Origin: Actinomadura viridilutea
GTDB lineage: Bacteria; Actinomycetota; Actinomycetes; Streptosporangiales; Streptosporangiaceae
Reading direction: 5' to 3'
DNA length: 64,000 bases
Assembly (NCBI GenBank): GCA_003001795.1
Contig: PVNI01000004.1
Span: 124,001 to 188,000 of the forward strand
Shown here piece after piece: positions 43,763-55,490 of this stretch (position 1 is its first letter; each line of letters opens with the position of its first letter). Under the pieces are notes generated by a model, which saw only the letters and a program-made list of their open reading frames with translations, was not told where the DNA came from and ran no database searches. The translations under genes and the position numbers were made by a program.

Positions 43763-43867
43763 ATGGTGCACCCTGACGTGGCCAGGGCCGTCGCCGCCGA
43801 GCGCATACGGCGTCTGCAGGCCGAGGCCAAGGCGGCCCGCCGCGCCGCCGAGGCGCGCAAGCGGTGA
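43763..43867 (+). CDS. Small Arg/Ala-rich protein B, paralogue of the ORF at 35967
   Basis: This 34-residue ORF reads MVHPDVARAVAAERIRRL at its start and ends RRAAEARKR. It has a good GAGGAGAG ribosome site 4 nt before ATG 43763 and is predicted to be one basic helix. Similarity to small protein A over 28 residues, together with the shared upstream element, supports it as a real gene. It lies between the amidase and a terminator-like stem, and probably forms a single-gene transcript. Function unknown. Confidence 0.65.
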   Translation: MVHPDVARAVAAERIRRLQAEAKAARRAAEARKR

Positions 43868-43918
43868 GCCGCACGCAGGCGCGGCCATCCGCACCGGGCG
43901 GCCGCCGCTCCGGCCGAC

Positions 43919-43953
43919 GCCCCCGCCCGGGCCCCGAGGACCCCGGCGGGGGC
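43919..43953. terminator. Terminator-like hairpin between small ORF B and the GMC gene
   Basis: GCCCCCGCC (43919-43927) pairs with GGCGGGGGC (43945-43953) around a 17-nt loop, 52 nt after the small ORF stop and before the end of the convergent GMC gene. Confidence 0.65.
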
Positions 43954-43984
43954 GTTCTCACTTCTGCGCTCTCACTCTGCGCTC

Positions 43985-45619
43985 TCACTCCTGCGTCCCT
44001 GAGGACGTCGCCGCCGCGCGGACCGTCGGGGGCCCGACGGACTTCAAGGGCGTCCGGCCCCGGATGAGGTCGGCGGCGCGTTCGGCGATGGCGATGGTGG
44101 GGGCGTTGGTGTTCCCGCGCGGCACCGACGGCATGACGGAGGCGTCCACCACCCGCAGGCCCTCCACGCCGCGCACCCGCAGGTCGGGATCGCAGACGGC
44201 GTCGTCCCCGCCGCCCATGGCGCACGTGCTGGTCGGATGGAACAGCGTGGCGCACGTGCGCCGCGCGAACTCGGCCAGCGCCGCGTCGTCCGACGCCCGC
44301 TCGCCCGGGGCGAACTCGCCGCCGAGCAGCCCGGCCAGCGGCCCGGTGGCGGCGATCTCGCGGACCTGCCGGACGCCGGCCACCAGCACGTCCAGGTCGG
44401 CCTTGTCCGACAGGTACGCCGGGTCGATCAGCGGCTTGGCGTGGGGACGGGCCGACCGCAGCCGCAGCACGCCCCGGCTGCCCACCGCGATCGCGGCGAC
44501 CAGCACCGACATCACCCGCTCCCGGGACTCGGTCAGGCCCTGGTCGACCAGCGGCGTCGGCAGCACGTGGTACTGCAGGTCCGGCGCGGGCAACCCGTCG
44601 ACCGTGCGGACGAAACCGCCCGCCTCGGCGATGTTGGAGGCGTACGGGCCGCGGCCCAGCGCCTGCCAGAGCGCGAGGTTGCGCACCCCCGCCATCTCCC
44701 ACAACGCCTTCTTCCGAGGGGCGGCGAACATGACGTTCACGCACGGGTGGTCCTGAAGGCCCTCCCCGACCGGCGCGTCGACCACCACGTCGATGCCGTG
44801 GTCCCGCAGGTGGTCGGCCGGTCCCACACCGGACAGCATCAGCAGCTGCGGACTGTTGATCGCGCCGCCCGACAGGATCACCTCCGCCTCCGCGCGGACG
44901 TCGACGAGCTCGCCGCGGCGTTCGTACCGCACCCCGACGGCGCGGCCGTTCTCGATGAGAACGCGGTGGACCAGCGCGTCCGTCACCACGGTGAGGTTGG
45001 GACGCTCCATGGCCGGGCGCAGATAGGCGTCGGCCGTGGACCAGCGGCGCCCCCGCCGGTGGGTGACCTGGTAGAAGCCGACGCCGTCCTGCTCGGGACC
45101 GTTGAAGTCGCTGTTGGCGGCCAGCCCGTACGCCTTGGCCGACTGCACCCACGCCTTGGTGAGCGGATGCTTGTACCGCAGGTCCTCCACGCGCAGCGGC
45201 CCGCCCACGCCGTGGAAGGGCGACTCCCCGCGCTGCTGGTCCTCGGCCTTCAGAAAGTACGGCAGGAGATCGGCGTACCCCCAGCCCTCGCAGCCGTAGG
45301 AGTCGCGCCAGGTGTCGTAGTCGTACCGGTGCCCGCGGATGTAGATCATCGCGTTGGTGGACGAGCAGCCGCCGAGCGTGCGCCCCCGAGGCCAGTACAC
45401 GCTGCGTCCGGCGGCGTGCTCCTGCGGGACGGTGGCGAAGTCCCAGTCGTACGGCCCCTTGGCCATGGAGGCCACCGCCGCCGGTATGTGGATCTCCGGA
45501 GCGTCGTCGGGCGGCCCCGCCTCCAGCAGCAGCACCCGGCTGCCGGGGTCCTCGCTGAGCCGCGACGCCAACACACAGCCCGCGCTGCCCGCGCCCACGA
45601 TGACGTAGTCGTACACCAT
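43985..45619 (-). CDS. GMC family oxidoreductase (choline dehydrogenase-like)
   Basis: This 544-residue flavoenzyme has the FAD motif YVIVGAGSAGCVLASRL, RTLGGCSSTNAMIYIRGHRYDYD (signature 1), EVILSGGAINSPQLLMLSGVG (signature 2), active-site His in LFHPTSTCAMG and the C-terminal VPRGNTNAPTIAIAERAADL. It oxidises an alcohol to an aldehyde; the best-known relatives act on choline or long-chain alcohols. GGAGG lies upstream of ATG 45619. With the aldehyde dehydrogenase at 41054 it could form a two-step pathway such as choline to betaine, but no transporter or regulator confirms this. Confidence 0.92.
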   Translation of the reverse strand: MVYDYVIVGAGSAGCVLASRLSEDPGSRVLLLEAGPPDDAPEIHIPAAVASMAKGPYDWDFATVPQEHAAGRSVYWPRGRTLGGCSSTNAMIYIRGHRYDYDTWRDSYGCEGWGYADLLPYFLKAEDQQRGESPFHGVGGPLRVEDLRYKHPLTKAWVQSAKAYGLAANSDFNGPEQDGVGFYQVTHRRGRRWSTADAYLRPAMERPNLTVVTDALVHRVLIENGRAVGVRYERRGELVDVRAEAEVILSGGAINSPQLLMLSGVGPADHLRDHGIDVVVDAPVGEGLQDHPCVNVMFAAPRKKALWEMAGVRNLALWQALGRGPYASNIAEAGGFVRTVDGLPAPDLQYHVLPTPLVDQGLTESRERVMSVLVAAIAVGSRGVLRLRSARPHAKPLIDPAYLSDKADLDVLVAGVRQVREIAATGPLAGLLGGEFAPGERASDDAALAEFARRTCATLFHPTSTCAMGGGDDAVCDPDLRVRGVEGLRVVDASVMPSVPRGNTNAPTIAIAERAADLIRGRTPLKSVGPPTVRAAATSSGTQE

Positions 45620-45711
45620 TGCCGCCTCCGGAAGTGCGGGGGTCCGGCGGGGGTGTCCCGCTGAGACACCTCGACCCTACCGGCCGTTTGGCGACCGCCT
45701 AGGGTGAGGGC

Positions 45712-46338
45712 ATGGCGAAGAACAGGGAGACCCCCGTCGTGCTGTCCCGCATCTACACGCGGACCGGGGACGACGGCACGACCGGGCTCGGCGACGGGTC
45801 GCGCACGCACAAGACCGATCCGCGGCTGGCGGCCTACGCCGACGTGGAGGAGGCCAACGCCGCCATCGGCGTGGCGCTGGCCATGGGCGACCTGCCCGAA
45901 CCGATCACCAAGCTGCTGACCCGGGTGCAGAACGACCTGTTCGACGTCGGCGCCGACCTGTGCGCCCCCGTGACGCCGAACCCGCCGTACCCGGTGCTGC
46001 GGATCGACTCCTCCTACATCGACCGCCTCGAGGCCGCCTGCGACGAGCACAACGCCGGCCTGCCGCCGCTGCGCAGCTTCGTCCTGCCCGGGGGCGCGCC
46101 CGGCGCGGCGCTGCTGCACGTCGCCCGCACGGTGACGCGGCGCGCCGAACGCTCGGCGTGGGCGGCGATCGAGGCGCACGGCGCGGCGCCGGTCGGCGCG
46201 CCCGACGCGGTGGAGGGGGGCGTCAACCCGTTGACCGCCCGCTACCTCAACCGACTGTCGGACCTGCTGTTCATCCTCTGCCGCCTCGCCAACGCCGAAC
46301 ACGGCGACGTGCTGTGGAAGCCCGGCGGGGAGCGTTAG
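45712..46338 (+). CDS. PduO-type cob(I)alamin adenosyltransferase
   Basis: This 208-residue enzyme makes adenosylcobalamin from cob(I)alamin and ATP. The ATP-binding motif IYTRTGDDGTTGLGDGSR, the central RRAERSAWAA helix and the end motif LNRLSDLLFILCRLAN are present. It supplies the cofactor for methylmalonyl-CoA mutase, matching the epimerase at 27.4 kb. It is the Rv1314c counterpart. TAGGGT (45700-45705) lies 6 nt upstream of ATG 45712 and may be a leaderless -10. Confidence 0.95.
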   Translation: MAKNRETPVVLSRIYTRTGDDGTTGLGDGSRTHKTDPRLAAYADVEEANAAIGVALAMGDLPEPITKLLTRVQNDLFDVGADLCAPVTPNPPYPVLRIDSSYIDRLEAACDEHNAGLPPLRSFVLPGGAPGAALLHVARTVTRRAERSAWAAIEAHGAAPVGAPDAVEGGVNPLTARYLNRLSDLLFILCRLANAEHGDVLWKPGGER

Positions 46339-46346
46339 CCCGCTCC

Positions 46347-46386
46347 GCGTCCCCGCATGGTGGGGCTATCCCCACCATGCGGACGC
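46347..46386 (+). terminator. Hairpin terminator of the adenosyltransferase gene
   Basis: CCGCATGGTGGGG (46353-46365) pairs perfectly with CCCCACCATGCGG (46370-46382) around a 4-nt loop, and GCGT/ACGC extend the stem beyond a 2-nt bulge. It lies 8 nt past the stop codon. It could also be an operator for the downstream lipoprotein gene. Confidence 0.8.
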
Positions 46387-46471
46387 CGGGCCGCCTCCTG
46401 GTCCGCGGCGCCGCCGCCGGGCGATGCTGGACTGGTCAGAGAGCCGATCATCGACGGGCGGGAGACGAGGA

Positions 46472-47413
46472 GTGAACTCCGCAACGGGCACGGCACTGGC
46501 GGCCGCCGGAGCCGCCGCGGCCGCGGCGCTCGCACTGGGCGGCTGCTCGGTGGACTTCGGCGTCCACACGGAGACCAGGAGCTACGACGTCCGCGAGGAC
46601 GTCACCGCCGTCCGGCTGACCTCCGACGGCGGCCGGGTGGAGATCGTCGGCTCCGACGCGCCCGGGATCGCCGTGCAGGAACGGCTGCGCTGGTCCAACT
46701 CGCGGAACAAGCCCCGTCCCCGGCACTCGGTCGCCGACGGCACGCTCACGCTCAGCTCCTCCTGCGGCCACACGATCATCGGCGGCGGCGCCTGCGAGAT
46801 CGCCTACCGGGTGCGGGTGCCGCGCGGCCTCGCCCTGCAGGTGACCACCGACGACGGAGCGATTTCGGCGAGCGGGCTGAACGGACGCCTCACCCTGCGC
46901 ACCGGCAACGGGCCGATCACCGTCCGGCACCTGCGCGCCCCCGCCCTGTCCGCGCACACCGACAGCGGCGCCATCCGCGTCAGCGGCCGGGCCGAGACGG
47001 CCGACCTGCGGACCGACACCGGCACCATCCAGGCCGCCGCCCTGCAGGCCGCACGCCTCACCGCGCACACCCAAGACGGCCGCATCCACCTGACCGGCCG
47101 CGCCGACACCGCGGACCTGCAGACCGACTCGGGCGGGATCGACGCCACCGCGCTGGCGTCCCGCCGCCTCACCGCGCGCACCGCCGACGGCACCGTGCGG
47201 ATCGCGCTGAGCACGCCGCCCGACAGCGTGCGGGCGCGCACCGACAGCGCGGCGGTCCGGCTGACGCTGCCGGCCTCGCACTCCTACGCGGTCACCCTGG
47301 AGTCGCAGGAAGGCTCGCGCCGGATCTCCCCCGCGGTGCACCAGGACAACCGCTCGCCCCGCACGGTGGTCGTGACGACGAACGACGGCTCCATCACCGT
47401 CGACGCCGCGTAG
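46472..47413 (+). CDS. DUF4097 beta-repeat lipoprotein
   Basis: This 313-residue protein has a lipoprotein signal (AAAAALALGGCS, lipobox LGGC) and then a right-handed beta-solenoid-like series of 15-20-residue repeats such as TTDDGAISASGLNGRLTLRT and HTDSGAIRVSGRAETADLRT, typical of DUF4097. After processing it would be anchored to the outer face of the membrane. Function unknown; related domains are linked to envelope stress. GGGAGA lies 6 nt before GTG 46472. Confidence 0.88.
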   Translation: MNSATGTALAAAGAAAAAALALGGCSVDFGVHTETRSYDVREDVTAVRLTSDGGRVEIVGSDAPGIAVQERLRWSNSRNKPRPRHSVADGTLTLSSSCGHTIIGGGACEIAYRVRVPRGLALQVTTDDGAISASGLNGRLTLRTGNGPITVRHLRAPALSAHTDSGAIRVSGRAETADLRTDTGTIQAAALQAARLTAHTQDGRIHLTGRADTADLQTDSGGIDATALASRRLTARTADGTVRIALSTPPDSVRARTDSAAVRLTLPASHSYAVTLESQEGSRRISPAVHQDNRSPRTVVVTTNDGSITVDAA

Positions 47414-47485
47414 GAGCCCCTCTCCGCGCGGCGACGCCGCGCGCCGACCGCTGCCGCGACGTGCGCGAGGCCGCCGCCGGCCGCC

Positions 47486-47947
47486 TCACTCGGACTGGTG
47501 GATGTCCACCGGGAACCCCGGCGGCGCGGCCTCCAGCCAGGCCAGGAACCCCGTCATCGCCGAGGCGCTCATCGCCAGCTCCACGGTCAGATCCCCGTCC
47601 CGCACCTCGATGATGCTCGCGTCCGGCAGCAGCCCGTCGACCTCCCCCGGCTCGGGCTCGCGCCGATTGGACACGACAAGGCCCCGGCGGTGGATCACCT
47701 GCCGGGGCCTTGTCCGCAAGCCGAAGACGCGGTGCCAGTACAGCACGTCGCCGCGGTAGCGGCCGATGCCGAGCCGCCACGGGCCGGGGGCGCCCTCCGC
47801 CGGTATCACGCGCAGGCCGCACTCCACCGCGCCGCCGCCGCGCACGAACAGCCAGCGGCGCACGACCACCACGACGAACACCAGCGTGACCAGCAGCACG
47901 CCCGCTGCGAGCGCCACGCCCGCATCCAGTGCCAGCTGCCCGCCCAA
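47486..47947 (-). CDS. DUF2550 membrane protein downstream of atpC
   Basis: This 153-residue protein has one N-terminal helix (GVALAAGVLLVTLVFVVVVVRR) and then a PH-like cytoplasmic domain, the DUF2550 pattern (GPWRLGIGRYRGDVLYWHRVFGLRTRP, SASAMTGFLAWLEA). It follows atpC in many actinobacteria (Rv1312) but its role is unproven. The start is TTG 47947 with GGGGG upstream. A perfect 14-bp inverted repeat lies in the middle of the gene. Confidence 0.88.
   Translation of the reverse strand: MGGQLALDAGVALAAGVLLVTLVFVVVVVRRWLFVRGGGAVECGLRVIPAEGAPGPWRLGIGRYRGDVLYWHRVFGLRTRPRQVIHRRGLVVSNRREPEPGEVDGLLPDASIIEVRDGDLTVELAMSASAMTGFLAWLEAAPPGFPVDIHQSE
47675..47714. repeat. Intragenic inverted repeat in the DUF2550 gene
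   Basis: GACAAGGCCCCGGC (47675-47688) and GCCGGGGCCTTGTC (47701-47714) form a perfect 14-bp stem with a 12-nt loop, all within coding sequence. Confidence 0.9.
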
Positions 47948-48013
47948 GTACCCCCGCCGTTTCCGTGTCCGTCCCGGTCGGCCGTGCGCCGCCCGGCTCT
48001 CGTCCCGTCGCCG

Positions 48014-48400
48014 CTAGGCGTCCTGCCCCGCGGCCCGCAGCCGCGCCCGGGCCCGCCGCTCGGCCGTGGCGTCCGCCTGCCCGGCGGCCCGCGCCTCCTC
48101 CAGCGCCTTGCGGGCCTCCGCCACGTTGACCTCGGCGCCCAGCTCGGCCTGCTCGGCGAGGATGGACACCTCGTCGTTCGCGATGGAGAAGAAGCCGCTG
48201 CCCACCATGGCGGTCACCCACTCGCCGTCCTCGGCGGGCTGGATCTTCACCACGCTGCCGTCGAGCAGCACGCCCAGCACCGGGGCGTGCCCGGGCAGGA
48301 TGCCGAGCTCGCCCTCGATGGTCTGCGCGACCACCATTTTGGCCTCGCCGGACCACACCTCGCGCTCCGGCGAGACGAGCCCGACCTTCAATGTCGCCAC
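48014..48400 (-). CDS. atpC: ATP synthase F1 epsilon subunit
   Basis: This 128-residue subunit links the rotor to catalysis and can inhibit ATP hydrolysis. KVGLVSPEREVWSGEAKMVV, GELGILPGHAPVLGVLL and SGFFSIANDEVSILAEQAE form the N-terminal beta sandwich; the Ala/Arg-rich C-terminal helices follow. It is the last gene of the atp operon, 42 nt after atpD. Confidence 0.96.
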   Translation of the reverse strand: MATLKVGLVSPEREVWSGEAKMVVAQTIEGELGILPGHAPVLGVLLDGSVVKIQPAEDGEWVTAMVGSGFFSIANDEVSILAEQAELGAEVNVAEARKALEEARAAGQADATAERRARARLRAAGQDA

Positions 48401-48442
48401 GTGTTCACCCTCCGCGTCGAGCGGCCCCGTGCCGGGGACCGG

Positions 48443-50775
<2,333 letters not shown>

Positions 50776-50782
50776 CGGTGCG

Positions 50783-52429
50783 TCAGTCCTTCTTGGGGTT
50801 GCTGACGCGCTTGATGGTCTCCTGCTCCACGTCCTCCTCGGAGATCGCCTCCACCGGGGCCTCCTCGCCCAGCAGCGAGCCCGCGCTGGTCTCGAAGCCC
50901 TTCTTGAACTCGGTGATGGCGTCCTTGAGGGTGGTCAGCGCGTCGTCGGACAGCTCGCCGGTCTCGCGGATGCCGGCCAGCAGCCCGCCGTGCTCGCGCT
51001 CGAGGTACTCCAGGAACTCCGCCTCGAACCGGCGGATGTCCTCGACCGGCACGTCGTCCAGCTCGCCGGAGGTGCCCGCCCACACCGACACGACCTGCTT
51101 CTCGACCGGGAACGGTTTGCCCTGCGGCTGCTTGAGCAGCTCGACCAGGCGGGCGCCGCGCTCCAGCTGGGCGCGCGAGGCCGCGTCCAGGTCGGAGGCG
51201 AACGCGGCGAACGCCTCCAGGTCGCGGTACTGCGACAGCGCCAGACGCAGCGTGCTGGCGACCTTGCGCATCGCCTTGACCTGCGCCGAGGTGCCGACTC
51301 GGGAGACCGAGATACCGACGTTCATGGCCGGGCGCACGCCCTGGTTGAACAGGTCGGTCTCCAGGAAGCACTGCCCGTCGGTGATGGAGATGACGTTGGT
51401 CGGGATGTAGGCCGACACGTCATTGCCCTTGGTCTCGATGATCGGCAGGCCGGTCAGCGAGCCGCCGCCGAGGTCGTCGGACAGCTTGGCGCAGCGCTCC
51501 AGGAGACGCGAGTGCAGGTAGAACACGTCGCCCGGGTAGGCCTCGCGGCCCGGCGGGCGGCGCAGCAGCAGCGAGATGGCCCGGTACGCCTCGGCCTGCT
51601 TCGACAGGTCGTCGAAGATGATCAGGACGTGCTTGCCCTGGTACATCCAGTGCTGCCCGATCGCCGACCCGGTGTAGGGGGCGATGTACTTGAAGCCGGA
51701 CGGCTCGGACGCCGGGGCCGCCACGATCGTGGTGTACTCCATGGCGCCGGCCTCCTCGAGGGTGCGGCGCACGTTGGCGATCGTGGAGCCCTTCTGGCCG
51801 ACGGCGACGTAGATGCAGCGCACCTGCTTCTTCTCGTCGCCGGACGCCCAGTTGTCCTTCTGGTTGATGATCGTGTCGATGCCGATCGTGGTCTTGCCGG
51901 TCTGCCGGTCACCGATGATCAGCTGCCGCTGGCCCCGGCCGATCGGCGTCATCGCGTCGATCGCCTTGATGCCGGTCTGCAGCGGCTCCTTCACCGACTG
52001 CCGCTGAACCACCGAGGGGGCCTGCAGCTCCAGGGCGCGGCGCTCGGTCGCCTCGATCGGGCCCTTGCCGTCGATCGGGTTGCCCAGGGCGTCCACCACG
52101 CGGCCCAGGTACCCGTCGCCCACCGGCACCGACAGCACCTCGCCGGTGCGCCGGACCTTCTGGCCCTCTTCGATCTTGGAGAAGTCGCCCAGGACGACCA
52201 CGCCGATCTCGCGCACGTCCAGGTTCAGCGCCAGCCCGCGCGTCCCGTCCTCGAACTCCAGGAGCTCGTTCGCCATGGTCGAAGGCAGGCCCTCGACGTG
52301 GGCGATACCGTCGCCGGAATCGACCACGGTGCCGACCTCTTCGCGCGCGGCTGCCTCGGGCTCATACGACTGGACGAAGCGCTCCAGCGCGTCCCGGATC
52401 TCGTCCGGACGGATCGTCAGCTCCGCCAT
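50783..52429 (-). CDS. atpA: ATP synthase F1 alpha subunit
   Basis: This 548-residue non-catalytic nucleotide-binding subunit has Walker [35 protein letters not shown] substrate region, [13 protein letters not shown] with the arginine-finger segment, and a C-terminal extension rich in Glu ([16 protein letters not shown]). It is longer than the E. coli subunit (513) because of this actinobacterial tail. GAGAGG precedes ATG 52429. Confidence 0.98.
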   Translation of the reverse strand: MAELTIRPDEIRDALERFVQSYEPEAAAREEVGTVVDSGDGIAHVEGLPSTMANELLEFEDGTRGLALNLDVREIGVVVLGDFSKIEEGQKVRRTGEVLSVPVGDGYLGRVVDALGNPIDGKGPIEATERRALELQAPSVVQRQSVKEPLQTGIKAIDAMTPIGRGQRQLIIGDRQTGKTTIGIDTIINQKDNWASGDEKKQVRCIYVAVGQKGSTIANVRRTLEEAGAMEYTTIVAAPASEPSGFKYIAPYTGSAIGQHWMYQGKHVLIIFDDLSKQAEAYRAISLLLRRPPGREAYPGDVFYLHSRLLERCAKLSDDLGGGSLTGLPIIETKGNDVSAYIPTNVISITDGQCFLETDLFNQGVRPAMNVGISVSRVGTSAQVKAMRKVASTLRLALSQYRDLEAFAAFASDLDAASRAQLERGARLVELLKQPQGKPFPVEKQVVSVWAGTSGELDDVPVEDIRRFEAEFLEYLEREHGGLLAGIRETGELSDDALTTLKDAITEFKKGFETSAGSLLGEEAPVEAISEEDVEQETIKRVSNPKKD

Positions 52430-52465
52430 GATTCCTCTCTTGCTCCCTGTGGTGGGGTGGTCAGC

Positions 52466-53284
52466 TCAGCTCGCGAGCCGCCGGCGCACGTCGTCCAGAC
52501 GCCCGGCGATCGTGCCGTCGATGATCTCGTCCCCGATCTGGATCGACAGGCCGCCGATCGTTCCGGGGTCGATCTCGATGTTCAGGTGTACCTCGTGCCC
52601 GTACGCCGCGGCCAGAACCGCGGCGAGCCGGGTCCGCTGGTCCTCCGACAGCTCCGCCGGGGTGCGCACCAGCGCCACCAGGCGTTGCCGCCGCTGGGCG
52701 ACGAGTCGGCCGTACTCGGCCAGCCCGCCTTCCAGGCTACGGCCTCGCGGGCGCAGCACCAGCTCGGTGATCAGCGCCAGCGCGGAGGCGGTGACCTTGC
52801 CTTCCAGCAGCGAGGCGACCAGCCCGCGCTTGCGGTCGTCGGGCAGCGCGGGGCTGGTCAGCGCGGCGCGCAGCTGCGGCTCGCCCTCGATGACCCGGGA
52901 GAAGCGGAACAGCTCGTCCTCCAGGTCGTCCAGGCGACCCTCGGCCTCGGCCCGCGCGGCCTCGGCGGTGACCGCCAGGACCTCGATGGCGTCGGACAGC
53001 TCCGCGGGGCTGGACCAGCGCAGCCGCACGGTGTCGGCCACCAGGTCCAGCGCCGCCGACGAGATCTTGCCCTCCAGCAGGACGTGCATGAGCCGGGCCT
53101 TGTCGGCCCCGTCGCGCGCCGGGTCGGACACGGCCCGGCGCAGCCCGTGCTCGCGGTCGATCAGGTGCAGCACGGCGAACAGGTCGCCGCCCAGCGCCGT
53201 CAGGTCCGCCCCGGGGATGACGGCCTCCAGCCGCTCGCGCACCTCGGCCAGCGAGGCCCTGCTCACCGCTCCGGTGATGGTCAT
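52466..53284 (-). CDS. atpH: ATP synthase F1 delta subunit
   Basis: This 272-residue subunit ties F1 to the peripheral stalk. The length is the extended actinobacterial form (about 270, against 177 in E. coli), with an extra N-terminal helical region before the usual AEGRLDDLEDELFRFSRVIE part, and the conserved C-terminal GGLSIQIGDEIIDGTIAGRL. ATG 53284 overlaps the atpF stop by 4 nt (ATGA). Confidence 0.96.
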   Translation of the reverse strand: MTITGAVSRASLAEVRERLEAVIPGADLTALGGDLFAVLHLIDREHGLRRAVSDPARDGADKARLMHVLLEGKISSAALDLVADTVRLRWSSPAELSDAIEVLAVTAEAARAEAEGRLDDLEDELFRFSRVIEGEPQLRAALTSPALPDDRKRGLVASLLEGKVTASALALITELVLRPRGRSLEGGLAEYGRLVAQRRQRLVALVRTPAELSEDQRTRLAAVLAAAYGHEVHLNIEIDPGTIGGLSIQIGDEIIDGTIAGRLDDVRRRLAS

Positions 53285-53850
53285 GACGAGATCCGCTCCT
53301 GGGTGCGGGCGCGCTCCTCGAGCTCCTCGAGGAACCGGTCGACCACCCGGCTCTGCCGAGCGCTGTCCTGCAGGGACTCGCCGACCACGCGGCCGGCCAG
53401 CTCGACGGCCAGCGCCCCGATCTCAGCGCGCAGCTGCTGGAGCGCCTGCTGCCGGTCGGCCTCGATCTGGGCGTGCGCGGCCTCGATGATGCGGCGCGCC
53501 TCCTCCTGGGCCTGCTCCCGCATCTCGGCGATGATCTGCGCGCCCTGCTCCTTGGCCTCCTCGCGGAGCCGGGCGGCGTCGTGCCGGGCCTCGGCGAGCT
53601 GGCGCTTGTAGGCCTCCAGCGTCTCCTTGGCCTCCTCCTGCGCCGCCTCGGCGCGCTTGAGGCCGCCCTCGATGGCCTCGGTGCGCTCGGCGAGCGTCTT
53701 CTGGATCTGCGGGACCAGCTTCCAGCCGACCAGGATCAGCACGATCGCGAACGCGATCGAGCCGAACACCAGCTCCGAGGCGTGCGGAAGCAGCGGGTTG
53801 CCGTGCCCGCCCTCCTCGGCCGCCACGGCGGCCGCCAGCAGTTTGCTCAT
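53281..53850 (-). CDS. atpF: ATP synthase F0 b subunit
   Basis: This 189-residue peripheral-stalk subunit has one membrane helix (ELVFGSIAFAIVLILVGWKL) and then a long charged coiled coil of over 120 residues rich in Glu, Ala and Gln, ending SRVVDRFLEELEERARTQER. Overlaps atpH by 4 nt. Confidence 0.96.
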   Translation of the reverse strand: MSKLLAAAVAAEEGGHGNPLLPHASELVFGSIAFAIVLILVGWKLVPQIQKTLAERTEAIEGGLKRAEAAQEEAKETLEAYKRQLAEARHDAARLREEAKEQGAQIIAEMREQAQEEARRIIEAAHAQIEADRQQALQQLRAEIGALAVELAGRVVGESLQDSARQSRVVDRFLEELEERARTQERISS

Positions 53851-53887
53851 GAGGGTTCCGCCTTCCTGTCAGTGAATGGTGGAAGGA

Positions 53888-54226
<339 letters not shown>

Positions 54227-55027
54227 TCAGTGGTCGGGGTGCAGGGCGCCGCCGATGTAGGAGGCGGCCAGCAGGGTGAAGATGAACGCCTGCAGCGCCT
54301 GCACGAAGATCTCGAAGGCCGTCATGATGATGGTCATCACGAAGCCGAGCAGGCCGAGGGAGGCGCCGAGCGGGGTGAGCTTCTCGAACAGGAACCAGTA
54401 GGCGACCGTCGCGAAGAACGCGATGATCAGGTGGCCGGCGAACATGTTGGCGAAGAGCCGGACCGCGTGGGTGAACGGCCGCAGGATGATGTTCGACAGC
54501 AGCTCGATCGGCGACAGGATGACGTACAGCCACGCGGGCAGGCCCGGCGGGAACATCATGTTCCGGAAGTAGCCGACCAGGCCCTGCTCCTTGATGCTCA
54601 GGAAGATCATCAGCACGTACACGACCGCCGCGGGGACGATCGCGAACGCGATGTGCGACGGCGCGGGCAGCTGCATGACCGGGACCACGCCCATCAGGTT
54701 CATCACGAGGATGAAGAAGAACGTGGACATCAGGAACGGCATCCACTTGTCGCCGTCCTTGCCGATCAGCGGCCGGGCCAGCTGGTCGCGGACGAACAGG
54801 TAGCCGACCTCGCCGACGTTCTGCACGCCGCGCGGGACCAGCTTGGGCTTGCTGAACGCCGCCCAGAAGAAGCCGCACACGATGATCACGGACAGTGCGA
54901 CGATCAGTGTCGGCTTGGTCAGCCACGACGGGGCGCCGTGCCAGAGGGGACCCCATTCGAAGATCTCGGTGCCCGGGGCCTGGAACTCGTTTCCGCCCTC
55001 GGCGGCGAGGAGTTGTCGCGCGCTCAC
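54227..55027 (-). CDS. atpB: ATP synthase F0 a subunit
   Basis: This 266-residue membrane subunit forms the proton half-channels. The essential Arg lies in LRPFTHAVRLFANMFAGHLI; FEIFVQALQAFIFTLLAASY follows as the last helix. An additional N-terminal external stretch precedes the first helix (WGPLWHGAPSWLTKPTLIVA). GTG 55027 has AAGGGA upstream. Confidence 0.97.
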   Translation of the reverse strand: MSARQLLAAEGGNEFQAPGTEIFEWGPLWHGAPSWLTKPTLIVALSVIIVCGFFWAAFSKPKLVPRGVQNVGEVGYLFVRDQLARPLIGKDGDKWMPFLMSTFFFILVMNLMGVVPVMQLPAPSHIAFAIVPAAVVYVLMIFLSIKEQGLVGYFRNMMFPPGLPAWLYVILSPIELLSNIILRPFTHAVRLFANMFAGHLIIAFFATVAYWFLFEKLTPLGASLGLLGFVMTIIMTAFEIFVQALQAFIFTLLAASYIGGALHPDH

Positions 55028-55181
55028 GCGGCAGTCCCTTCGTCAGTGACTCGCAGGTCGGTCAGTACTACACGTGCGTGCCCGAGGACGGTGCCATGCC
55101 CGTGGTGGACGTGGCCGCTGTCGGCCGGTCCACGGTCGGCAGGTCCACAGTCGGCGGCGGTCGACTCCGCCGTGGGCGCGG

Positions 55182-55424
55182 TCAGCGACCGTAGCGGTGG
55201 TAGACCAGGTAGAGCGCGAGAGCAAGGCCCACCACGACGCCGATGGGGAGCAGCGCCGAGGTGCCCAGCCAGCGATCCAGCAGCCAGCCGAGACCGCCGT
55301 AGACCGCCATCCCGCTCAGCAGGTAGCTGGGGATGGACCAGGCGGCGTTGGCGAAGGCTCGATGGTCCGCGTCGGACTCCGGATCGGGCCGTTGCCCCTC
55401 CTTGCTCATCGCAGGACGGACCAT
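55182..55424 (-). CDS. AtpZ-like small membrane protein
   Basis: This 80-residue protein has two predicted helices (AAWSIPSYLLSGMAVYGGLG and ALLPIGVVVGLALALYLVY), matching the short AtpZ/AtpI-related proteins found upstream of atpB. Assigned to F0 assembly or Mg2+ transport in other bacteria. ATG 55424 or 55409 may be used. The 154 nt between it and atpB contain short GTCCACGGTCGGC-type repeats but no gene. Confidence 0.8.
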   Translation of the reverse strand: MVRPAMSKEGQRPDPESDADHRAFANAAWSIPSYLLSGMAVYGGLGWLLDRWLGTSALLPIGVVVGLALALYLVYHRYGR

Positions 55425-55490
55425 AGCAGGCGACCCCCCGGATGGTCATATTGGAGTAGGCCCTTACGGTCAAGATCGCCCGCTCCCGCA

